A DNA stretch of 64,000 nucleotides from Roseibium album. GTDB taxonomy: Bacteria; Pseudomonadota; Alphaproteobacteria; Rhizobiales; Stappiaceae. Positions 46,299 through 53,692 of this stretch are shown here, in pieces; positions within the stretch are counted from its first letter, which is position 1, and each line of letters begins with the position of its first letter. The stretch spans positions 496,001-560,000 of the forward strand of contig NZ_CXWE01000002.1 of NCBI RefSeq assembly GCF_001404515.1, in the 5' to 3' direction. The position numbers were made by a program, and so were the translations under genes. Below the pieces are notes generated by a model. That model searched no databases. It was not told the DNA's origin and was given only the letters and a program-made list of their open reading frames with translations.

Positions 46299-47062
46299 GC
46301 TGGAAACAAACCAAGGACGCCCCGTTTTTTGTCGGTTATCTGAACGCGGTTCCAAAGCAGCTCGTAACCTTTCTGCTGGTTTTTTCGGTCTGCTTTGCCG
46401 GTGGTCTCGGTATCGCCGCCCTGGCACTTTCCTCCACACAGAATGATCCTGGAGACGGCGGCTTCCAGTGGGGCAACCGGTTTGAAAATATCGGGATCAT
46501 GGAGCTCCGCCCCTACCCCGTCCTGCGCGTTGCAGCAGATGCAGACAACCCCGCCCGAACCTACATGCTCTCCGGGCAAGGAAAACGCGGTGTCTTCAAA
46601 CAGGCGGAACAGCACCACGACAACGCTGTGCTCCTGCGTGGAATTCCGGTCAAGCGTGGTGATCTCACCATGATTCAGGTTAATGTCCGGCGTATCGAGG
46701 CTGCTGAAGGCGAAGGCGCGGATTTCACTCCCTCCGAACCGGTTCAACTCGGGCGCTGGAAACTGACAGGAGAGATCTGCGACGGCAAATGCTATGCCGG
46801 TGCCATGCGTCCAGGTCAGGGCCTTGCCCACAAGGCCTGTGCCGATCTCTGCCTGACTGGCGGCATTCCGCCGGTCTTTGTGTCGTCAGGGCCTGTCGAA
46901 AACCGCAATTTCTTCCTGATGGCGGACAAGGACGGCAATCTCCTCGGCGACGAAATCAAGCCGTTGCTCGCACTTTTTGTCGAGTTGGAAGGTGATGTCG
47001 AGCGGCTTGACGATCTGATGGTCTTCAAGGTCGATCTGGCAAAGGCGAGGATATTGAGATGA
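46295..47062 (+). CDS. Membrane-anchored protein with a four-cysteine/His motif
   Basis: This 255-residue protein has one N-terminal helix (about 22-46) that would anchor a soluble, probably periplasmic domain. The domain ends with a distinctive motif: C162-x3-C166, GAMRPGQG, H179, C182-x3-C186 and LTGGIPPVF. The pattern could bind a metal or cluster, or form disulfides. I do not recognise a named family. ATGA overlap with the preceding Rieske-heme gene and with the next small membrane gene shows strict coupling. Confidence 0.75.
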   Translation: MSWKQTKDAPFFVGYLNAVPKQLVTFLLVFSVCFAGGLGIAALALSSTQNDPGDGGFQWGNRFENIGIMELRPYPVLRVAADADNPARTYMLSGQGKRGVFKQAEQHHDNAVLLRGIPVKRGDLTMIQVNVRRIEAAEGEGADFTPSEPVQLGRWKLTGEICDGKCYAGAMRPGQGLAHKACADLCLTGGIPPVFVSSGPVENRNFFLMADKDGNLLGDEIKPLLALFVELEGDVERLDDLMVFKVDLAKARILR

Positions 47063-47310
47063 GTGAACCGACGCCTGCGCCGGCCTGGCAAACCATATTG
47101 ATTTCCCTGGTCCTGACGGGAGCACTTGTTGCTGTTGCCTATTATGTCTGGATTTATGCCAATATCGGCGTCCGCCAGTCGGACTATACCAAAGGGACGC
47201 TTTTGACCGATTTGAGGTTCTTTGTCGGGTTACTCGCTGTGTTTCTTGCCCTGACGGTTCTCGATCGGATCATCAATTTCGTGAAGTCGAAAATCAGCGG
47301 CGAACACTAG
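47059..47310 (+). CDS. Small two-helix membrane protein
   Basis: This 83-residue protein has helices at about 11-33 and 51-70 and a basic end (KSKISGEH). It overlaps the upstream gene by 4 bp and closes the seven-gene operon. No family is recognised. It may help assemble or anchor the redox complex. Confidence 0.75.
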   Translation: MSEPTPAPAWQTILISLVLTGALVAVAYYVWIYANIGVRQSDYTKGTLLTDLRFFVGLLAVFLALTVLDRIINFVKSKISGEH

Positions 47311-47451
47311 GCCTCTCGCGGGACAAGTTCGTCGCCGAACCGCTTGGCACGCGTTCGCGGTTGCCGAGGTTTGACTGGAGGTCCGGGCAAGCTACAGGAC
47401 AAAAAAAAGCAAGTTCCATCGGATGGTACAGGCCTTTGTTGCCTTGCAGCA

Positions 47452-48246
47452 CTAGTCTGAAATCAGCTTCAGCAACAACTCATTGAACCTGTCTGGCTCT
47501 TCCATATGAGGTGCATGGCCCGATCGCTCGAAAAGATGAAGGTGAAAGTCGGGCACATTCTCTTCATGCCATTGATGGACACCGGGTCCGTAGAGCTGGC
47601 TTCTGCACCCGGCAGCAAGGTGAAAAGGCACCGGAAATTCTCCGAGCAGCTGCCTGAAGTCCTGCGCGGTCAGCGACGCCCACATCGGACGAAGCAGAAC
47701 CGGGTCGGCCTTTGCAATTTCGTTACGCGCCAATTCCCTTGAATCCGGTTTCGACGTGAGCCCGTCAGCAAATAATCGACCAGCGATCCGTCCGGGCAGC
47801 TTGGGCCAGTCCGCGACGATTGCATTGAGGAAGACCTGGTTGAGATCGGCCGTCAGACCGTTGAGCGTCCCGTTCTGCCAGTCCGCTGTGTTCAGGACTT
47901 TCGGCGTCATGTCGATCGCGACGAGAGAAGACAGGCGATCTGCTCCGAAACGCTCGATCATCGCATAAGCGACGAGCGCTCCCATCGACCAGCCACAAAC
48001 CACGGCATCGAAGATCTCCCGTGTCACCAGTTCCGCGTGGAGAGCCTCGGCTGCCGCTTCAATCGTCAATGGAAGGCGGTTGCCTGTTTTTCCGTGCCCC
48101 GGCAAATCGGGTACGAGGCAGCGCGCTTCTGAGTGAAGACAATCGATCTGGCCTTGAAAAAACTGACCGGGACAGGACCAGCCATGAATGAGGACCAGCG
48201 GCCGACCGTTCCCCTTGTCCCGAATATGAAGCCCGACTTCGCTCAC
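47452..48246 (-). CDS. Alpha/beta hydrolase
   Basis: This 264-residue protein has the alpha/beta-hydrolase fold: HGWSCPGQFF oxyanion-hole region, nucleophile elbow GWSMGAL (Ser), DLPGHGKT and a C-terminal SGHAPHMEEP with the catalytic His. The GTG at 48246 overlaps the stop of the permease gene (GTGA), so it is co-expressed with the HAAT transporter. A longer in-frame reading into the permease gene is not plausible. It may hydrolyse an imported ester or lactone before CoA activation. Confidence 0.82.
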   Translation of the reverse strand: MSEVGLHIRDKGNGRPLVLIHGWSCPGQFFQGQIDCLHSEARCLVPDLPGHGKTGNRLPLTIEAAAEALHAELVTREIFDAVVCGWSMGALVAYAMIERFGADRLSSLVAIDMTPKVLNTADWQNGTLNGLTADLNQVFLNAIVADWPKLPGRIAGRLFADGLTSKPDSRELARNEIAKADPVLLRPMWASLTAQDFRQLLGEFPVPFHLAAGCRSQLYGPGVHQWHEENVPDFHLHLFERSGHAPHMEEPDRFNELLLKLISD

Positions 48247-49304
48247 GCACGCCCCGCACGCAATCTTCCGACGATCCCGCTCGGAAAGAAATACACAGAG
48301 AGAATAAAAAGGACACCCAGCCAGAGCAGCCACCGCTCCGGTGCGACCAGCGTGGATACCAGCGGGACCGCGCTTGTCGCCTCGGCGGCAACCCCCATCA
48401 GGTTCTGCAAATAGGTCTGCGCCAGGATGAACAGTGTTGCTCCGAGGACGGCTCCGTAAAGCGTGCCCATACCGCCAATCACGACCATCAGCAATATGTC
48501 GATCATGATTTCCATCGATAGCGTCGTCGCCGGGCCAGTATAGCGCAGCCAGATGGCAAGCAGTGACCCTGCCAGTGCTGCCATCACGGCGGAAAGCACT
48601 GTTGCGGTCGTCCGGTACCAGACAACACGATAGCCGATAGCTTCCGCCCTGAAGGCATTATCGCGAACCGCCTTCAGCGTGCGCCCGAAAGGTGAATTGA
48701 CGACCCTGAGCATAATCAGGAACAAGACGGCAGACGCGAAAAAAACGAGATAGTAAGCCACGAGCTTGCCGTTGATCCTGACACCGAGAACCTTTTCCTT
48801 TACGAGCTTGAAGGCTGGTGTCAGTTCGCGCGGGATCTTGTAGTTGAGGCCATCCTCGCCGCCCGTCAGCCAGGACATCTGCGAGACGAAAACTGCAAAT
48901 GCGCTCGCGACCGCCAGTGTGACCATCGCAAAGAATATCGCCTTGACGCGCAGCGAGAACAACCCGATCGCAAGCGCGAAAAGTGCCGCGACCAGGGCAC
49001 CTGCAAGTGTCCCCCAGATGAGGGAGCCGTAGCTCGGACCGGACGTGTTGAGCGCAAGCGCGGTGCCATATGCACCGATACCGAAGAACATTGTGTGGGC
49101 GAAGGAGACGATGCCTGAATAGCCGAGCAGTAGATCGTAGCTTGCCACCAGCACGATGAAGATGCAGATCCGGGCGGCAGTCTCAAGCGACTTGGTTCCC
49201 GGAAAGAGGAAGGGTGCGAAGGCAAGGGAGATCAGAACGATCAGCAGGAGAACGGTCAAAAGGCCACTGCGTGGCGTGTCCCCGGAAAGAAGTCTGGTGA
49301 GCAT
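48243..49304 (-). CDS. HAAT-type ABC permease (LivM-like)
   Basis: This 353-residue permease has nine or ten helices and the LivM-type segment SYDLLLGYSGIVSFAHTMFFGIGAY, then RTLKAVRDNAFRAEAIGY, the ATPase-coupling loop. It follows the LivH-type gene by 9 bp and overlaps the hydrolase gene. Family transporters move amino acids, amides, urea or aromatic acids; here co-regulation with an acyl-CoA ligase operon suggests a carboxylate substrate. Confidence 0.88.
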   Translation of the reverse strand: MLTRLLSGDTPRSGLLTVLLLIVLISLAFAPFLFPGTKSLETAARICIFIVLVASYDLLLGYSGIVSFAHTMFFGIGAYGTALALNTSGPSYGSLIWGTLAGALVAALFALAIGLFSLRVKAIFFAMVTLAVASAFAVFVSQMSWLTGGEDGLNYKIPRELTPAFKLVKEKVLGVRINGKLVAYYLVFFASAVLFLIMLRVVNSPFGRTLKAVRDNAFRAEAIGYRVVWYRTTATVLSAVMAALAGSLLAIWLRYTGPATTLSMEIMIDILLMVVIGGMGTLYGAVLGATLFILAQTYLQNLMGVAAEATSAVPLVSTLVAPERWLLWLGVLFILSVYFFPSGIVGRLRAGRA

Positions 49305-49313
49305 GGCTTTTCC

Positions 49314-50342
49314 TCACTTCGCCTTGACGACCGGATAAATGCCTTGCGGCCGCCACATCAGGATCGCCACCATCAGCGCAATGGTTGATATCAGCGCGAC
49401 CTTTGGAGCGAGAAAGGCGGTGTAATTGGCCAGCAGTCCGACCAGCAAAGCGCCAATGAAGCAGCCCTCGACGGATCCGAGCCCGCCAATGATCACCACG
49501 ATGAAAACCAACACCATGATTTCGGAGCCCATATGCGCGGTGATCGTCTCCTGGTAAAGCCCCCACATCACGCCACCGAGACCGGCAAGGGCCGAACCTG
49601 TCATGAAAACGATCAGAAAAAGGCGCCGGATTCGGTAGCCGAGGGCTTCGACCATCTCACCGTTTTCGACCCCTGCCCTGACAAGCAGTCCCACCTTCGT
49701 GTTTTTCAGGATGTGTCGCATGGCCAGGAAAAGAGCGAGCCCGATCGCCACCGCCACAAGCCTGTACTTCTCGATGGCGGCTTCGCCAAGGACAATGGAA
49801 CCCTGAAACGCTTCGGGACGGGACAGATGCAACTCGTCCGGCCCCCAGACGACATAAATCATCTGCTGGGCCACGATCAGACCGCCCATGGTGACGAGGA
49901 TCTGCTTCAGATGCTCGCCATAGACCGGCATGACGATGACGCGTTCGAACGCGTATCCGAGCAGCCCGGTGACAACCATGGCTGCAAGGATTGCGATGAG
50001 GACGGCAGCAAGGTTCAACATGACGCTCGGCGATGCGGTCCAGCCGGCAAGCCATGCCAGAACGGTGAACCCGACGAATGCACCGACCGCGACAAAGGCG
50101 CCATGGCCGAAATTGATCACATCCATCAACCCGAATACGACTGTCAGCCCGGATGCCATGATGAAGATCATCATGCCCATCGCGAGACCAGCCACTGTCA
50201 GCGTCAGCCAGCTCGCCGGATTACCGATCGCCATCAATCCGAGCAGGGCCAGCATCGGCACCAGCAGGACAGGCAGCTTCTGGAAGAACTGCTCCCGGAG
50301 GGGCACCTTTTCGATACGCGGTTTGATCGCCGTTTCACTCAT
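49314..50342 (-). CDS. HAAT-type ABC permease (LivH-like)
   Basis: This 342-residue permease shows ASGLTVVFGLMDVINFGHGAFVAVGAFVGF and the coupling segment VRAGVENGEMVEALGY. The N-terminal 30 residues are basic and probably cytoplasmic. ATGA overlap with the upstream LivF-type gene and a 9-bp gap to the LivM-type gene. It forms the pore with the gene at 48243. Confidence 0.88.
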   Translation of the reverse strand: MSETAIKPRIEKVPLREQFFQKLPVLLVPMLALLGLMAIGNPASWLTLTVAGLAMGMMIFIMASGLTVVFGLMDVINFGHGAFVAVGAFVGFTVLAWLAGWTASPSVMLNLAAVLIAILAAMVVTGLLGYAFERVIVMPVYGEHLKQILVTMGGLIVAQQMIYVVWGPDELHLSRPEAFQGSIVLGEAAIEKYRLVAVAIGLALFLAMRHILKNTKVGLLVRAGVENGEMVEALGYRIRRLFLIVFMTGSALAGLGGVMWGLYQETITAHMGSEIMVLVFIVVIIGGLGSVEGCFIGALLVGLLANYTAFLAPKVALISTIALMVAILMWRPQGIYPVVKAK

Positions 50343-51064
50343 TGGTGCGCCTCCAGGCTCAGCCCCATCAGTTTTTCCTGCATGGCGTCATCTTCCGCCA
50401 GCTCTCGCATGACGCCCGAATGAATAATACGCCCGTCATCCATGACGGCGACGGTATCGCCGATGGTCGAGGCCATCGCAAAATTTTGTTCCACAAGCAA
50501 AATGGTCGTGTCGGTTTCCTTCAGCTCCCGCAACGCATCGGTCATGGCCTTGATGATCGCCGGCGCCAGTCCCTTGGTCGGTTCGTCGATCAGGATCAGG
50601 CGTCGCGGTTCAATGACGGCGCGGGCGACGGACAACATTTGCTTCTGTCCGCCAGAGAGCGTTCCGGCTGACGCATTCCAGAATGTGCCTATGGGTGGAA
50701 ACAGCGCCTTGATCCAGCCGAGGCGCTTTTGATCGATCGGCGCGTTCGCCGCTGCCAGCGTCATGTTCTCGGCGACTGTCAGGTCGGTGAAGACCCCCAT
50801 GTCCTCCGGCACATAGGCAATGCCACGCCTGGAAATGTCCGGAGTGTCCAGGCCTGTGATCAGGTGATCATCGAACCGGATTTCACCTTGCGATGCGTTC
50901 CACAGACCCATGATCGTTCTGAGTGTCGTCGTCTTGCCGGCGCCATTGCGCCCCAGGAGAACGGTTACACCTCCCTCGGGCACCACCAGATCCACGCCCT
51001 GCAGGATGTGGTAAGGACCGATAAGCGTATGCACCCCGGACAAGGTCAGAAGGTTATCCGCCAT
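50339..51064 (-). CDS. HAAT-type ABC ATPase (LivF-like)
   Basis: This 241-residue ABC ATPase has Walker A GRNGAGKTT, signature LSGGQKQM, Walker B LILIDEPTKGLAP and the switch VEQNF (the His is replaced by Gln, usual in LivF proteins). It is shorter than sugar-type ATPases, with no TOBE domain. The ATG at 51064 shares one base with the stop of the LivG-type gene (TGATG). A GTG three bases upstream is an alternative. Confidence 0.9.
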   Translation of the reverse strand: MADNLLTLSGVHTLIGPYHILQGVDLVVPEGGVTVLLGRNGAGKTTTLRTIMGLWNASQGEIRFDDHLITGLDTPDISRRGIAYVPEDMGVFTDLTVAENMTLAAANAPIDQKRLGWIKALFPPIGTFWNASAGTLSGGQKQMLSVARAVIEPRRLILIDEPTKGLAPAIIKAMTDALRELKETDTTILLVEQNFAMASTIGDTVAVMDDGRIIHSGVMRELAEDDAMQEKLMGLSLEAHQ

Positions 51065-51891
51065 CACGCCGCCTCCGGAGCTTTGCCGAGATAAGCTTCC
51101 TGGACCACTGGCAGCGCGATCACTTCAGCAGGGTCCCCGTCCGCAACCAGTTGCCCGTTGTGCAACACGATGATCCGATCGGCGAGCGACCGGATCACAT
51201 CCATCTTGTGTTCGACAAGCAGAATTGTCCGGTCCATGTCCGCCTGCAGTTTTCTGACCAGTTCGAGAATGACCGGAACCTCGTCGACACTCATGCCGGC
51301 CGTTGGTTCGTCGAACATCAGGACCTGCGGACCAAGCGCGATCAGAAGCGCGACTTCCAGTTTGCGCTGGTCTCCATGCGGCAACGCCGAGACTGCCTGG
51401 TCTGCCTGATCGATGAGCCGGACTTCGGCAAGAACGTGGTTCGCCCTTTCAAGCAGCTCGACGTGACTTTCGGCGATTGAAAAGAGATCAAATCCCTTGC
51501 GTGCCCTGGACTGAACGACAAGACGGACGTTCTCGCGCACGCTCAAGGTGGGAAACAGATTGGTCAGCTGAAAGGCGCGCCCGATGCCGCGGTCAGTCCG
51601 CTCCGGCACAGAGAGCCTGGTAATGTTCTCGCCATTCAGGGTAACGGCACCGTCCGTTGCCTTCAGCTGACCCGATATCAGATTGAAATAGGTTGTTTTT
51701 CCTGCTCCGTTCGGTCCGACAATCGCTGTAAGCGTACCCCGGTCGAAGCTGCAGGACACATGGTCGACCGCAACGTGACCGCCGAAACGGATGGTCAGAT
51801 CACTGGTTTCGAGAATTGGGCGTTCGTCAGCCAAAGCCGGGCGTCCTGTTGTCTTGAGGAAATCGGGCAAGCAGACCCTGCCGGCCGGCAT
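51064..51891 (-). CDS. HAAT-type ABC ATPase (LivG-like)
   Basis: This 275-residue ATPase has Walker A GPNGAGKTT, a degenerate signature ALPHGDQRKLE (common in LivG proteins), Walker B VLMFDEPTAGM and switch VEHKMD. It has the usual C-terminal LivG tail. The ATG at 51891 is preferred; a TTG at 51909 would extend it by 6 residues. Partner of the ATPase at 50339. Preceded by a stem-loop that separates it from the binding-protein gene. Confidence 0.88.
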   Translation of the reverse strand: MPAGRVCLPDFLKTTGRPALADERPILETSDLTIRFGGHVAVDHVSCSFDRGTLTAIVGPNGAGKTTYFNLISGQLKATDGAVTLNGENITRLSVPERTDRGIGRAFQLTNLFPTLSVRENVRLVVQSRARKGFDLFSIAESHVELLERANHVLAEVRLIDQADQAVSALPHGDQRKLEVALLIALGPQVLMFDEPTAGMSVDEVPVILELVRKLQADMDRTILLVEHKMDVIRSLADRIIVLHNGQLVADGDPAEVIALPVVQEAYLGKAPEAA

Positions 51892-51930
51892 ATAGCCCCG
51901 GCCAGGCAATCGTACAACTATTGGGGAAAA

Positions 51931-51961
51931 GGTGCGCGCGCTCCGTCACAACGTGCGCACC
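51931..51961 (-). other. Intercistronic stem-loop after the HAAT binding-protein gene
   Basis: GGTGCGC (51931-51937) and GCGCACC (51955-51961) form a 7-bp stem with a 17-base loop between the binding-protein and LivG-type genes. Position parallels the stem-loops after the other binding-protein genes in this window. Confidence 0.5.
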
Positions 51962-51968
51962 GGGCAGC

Positions 51969-53168
51969 TTACTGGTTGCGAACCGGTATGTTCATATCCT
52001 CGATCTTCAGCTCACGCACCAGTTCGGGAATACCCCACGCGACATCCGGATCAACCCTGATCTTGAAGTGGTACATGGGCTGCAGCGCCTGATGATCTTC
52101 GGCGCGGAACATCATCTTGCCTTTCGGCGTTTCGAATTCCATGCCTTCCATGGCAGAAATCAGGTCTTCCGTCTCGGTCGAACCGGCCTTGCGGATAGCG
52201 TCGACGATCGCAATCCCTGCGGACATACCCCCTGCAGTGAAGAAATCCGGCGGAGCGTCGAAACGTTTCTGGTGTTCCGAGACCAGCCAGTCATTCACCG
52301 GATTTTTCGGGATCTCGTAATAATAATACGTCGCCCCCTCCATGCCCGGCAATTCCTTGTAGGCCTTCATGGCCGCCAGAATATTACCGCCCGTTGCGAT
52401 TTCGACACCGAACCGGTCCGGCTCCATCGCCTGGATCTTGCTGATCGGATTTCCGCCGCCGGCCCAGATTACGAACAGGAACTTGCGGCCCGGCTCATCT
52501 TTCAAAGCGTCGAAGATGCGCTGCGCGTTCGCAGTAAAGTCCTTGGTGTCGGTCGGCGCGTATTCTTCAAAGACAAGCTTTGCGCCCGTCCCTTCCAGAG
52601 CTTCCCTGAAAGCCGCAACACCGTCCCGCCCGAAGGCATAGTCCTGCGCGAGCGTTGCGATTGAAACGCCTTCCTGGCCCAGTGCCACAGCGTTGGCTAT
52701 CGCATCCTGAGAGGAGTTGCGCGACGTGCGGAAGATATAGCGATTCCAGTTTCCACCGGTTATGGAGTCCGCAACGGCCGGCTCCACGATAAGCAGCTTT
52801 TCATACTCCTCGGCCACGGGCAGCATGGCGAGTGCCACCCCGGATGAGACCGGTCCGACAGCGATATCGACTTCGTCGTCGCCATAGGCTTCGGCAAGCG
52901 CCGCCTTGCCGATATCGGGTTTCAGCTGTGTGTCCTTTTCGATAACCACGATCTTGCGACCGTCGATTTCCATCGTGCCGTCGGTCGCATATTCAAGCCC
53001 CATCATCAGTCCCGTATGGGATTGTTTGGCATAGGCCTCGAACGGTCCTGTCTTGCCATACACATGTGCGATCTTGATGTCTTCAGCCAAGGCACCTGCG
53101 GCTCCGGCAGCCACTAGGCCGACACTCACCACAAGCGGCAGGGCCCAGCGGTAAACCCGTTTGGTCAT
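51969..53168 (-). CDS. HAAT-type substrate-binding protein
   Basis: This 399-residue periplasmic protein has a Sec signal (about 1-28, ending ALA) and a type-1 binding fold: DIKIAHVYGKTGPFEAYAKQ, VGPVSSGVALAMLPVAEEY, ATLAQDYAFGRDGVAAF. The family includes LivK/LivJ but also binding proteins for amides, urea and aromatic acids. The ATG at 53168 has GGAGG 7 bases upstream; 53171 is adjacent. The TetR-type operator lies 97-121 bp upstream. Confidence 0.88.
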   Translation of the reverse strand: MTKRVYRWALPLVVSVGLVAAGAAGALAEDIKIAHVYGKTGPFEAYAKQSHTGLMMGLEYATDGTMEIDGRKIVVIEKDTQLKPDIGKAALAEAYGDDEVDIAVGPVSSGVALAMLPVAEEYEKLLIVEPAVADSITGGNWNRYIFRTSRNSSQDAIANAVALGQEGVSIATLAQDYAFGRDGVAAFREALEGTGAKLVFEEYAPTDTKDFTANAQRIFDALKDEPGRKFLFVIWAGGGNPISKIQAMEPDRFGVEIATGGNILAAMKAYKELPGMEGATYYYYEIPKNPVNDWLVSEHQKRFDAPPDFFTAGGMSAGIAIVDAIRKAGSTETEDLISAMEGMEFETPKGKMMFRAEDHQALQPMYHFKIRVDPDVAWGIPELVRELKIEDMNIPVRNQ

Positions 53169-53692
53169 CATATCTCCTCCCAGTATGCAATCAGGCCGAT
53201 GAGAACTCTCAGGCTTCATTGACACCTGAAAACCACGTTTGCTCCACCTGATGCTGATCCGTATATGAAACCTGAATCAGTATTCATGTCAAGACAGAAT
53301 ACGGCGCAAGGAAGCGAGCGTGTCTCGCAAAAGGCGTGAGCGATCGGGCCTCCGTCCAGACGGCTGCCGAATTCGTTTTGGTTTCCGTGATGACATGAAA
53401 ACGCCGGATTGGATCGTTCAAGAACCGGCACTTTCGCTTCACGTGCTGATGCAGCAAACAGTCGCGAGGGCAACCGTCATGAGAAGGTTGCGTCAAGCGG
53501 CCATACCGGCTCATCGCTACCCTGACGACCCGCAATTATCATTGAATTACAACCCTGATTGGAAGAAAGTCATCGGATTGAATGGCAGAATCAAAATGAT
53601 CAGGAAGTAAATTCTTCGGAGTCTCAGAAGAATCATATATTAATTATTATTGATATTTTTTGCGGTAGATTTCAGGAGACTGATGACTGGTC
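53169..53692. other. Divergent region between the HAAT operon and the GGDEF-EAL gene
   Basis: This 524-base gap holds the second TetR operator (53265-53289). The 53610-53670 segment is highly AT-rich and is the likely promoter zone of the plus-strand signalling gene. A plus-strand open frame at 53320-53610 has no family match and poor initiation signals, so I do not call it. Confidence 0.55.
53265..53289. promoter_or_regulatory. TetR operator, copy 2
   Basis: ATGAAACCTGAATCAGTATTCATGT differs at one base from the 25-base site at 37173-37197. The change (A to C) makes the palindrome imperfect: the left arm reads CCTGAAT against ATTCATG. Confidence 0.72.

Noticed and set aside
53320..53610. 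Plus-strand open frame of 96 codons in the HAAT/GGDEF intergenic region
   Set aside because: No family match and no ribosome site; the frame is very Arg-rich, as expected of a chance frame in GC-rich DNA.
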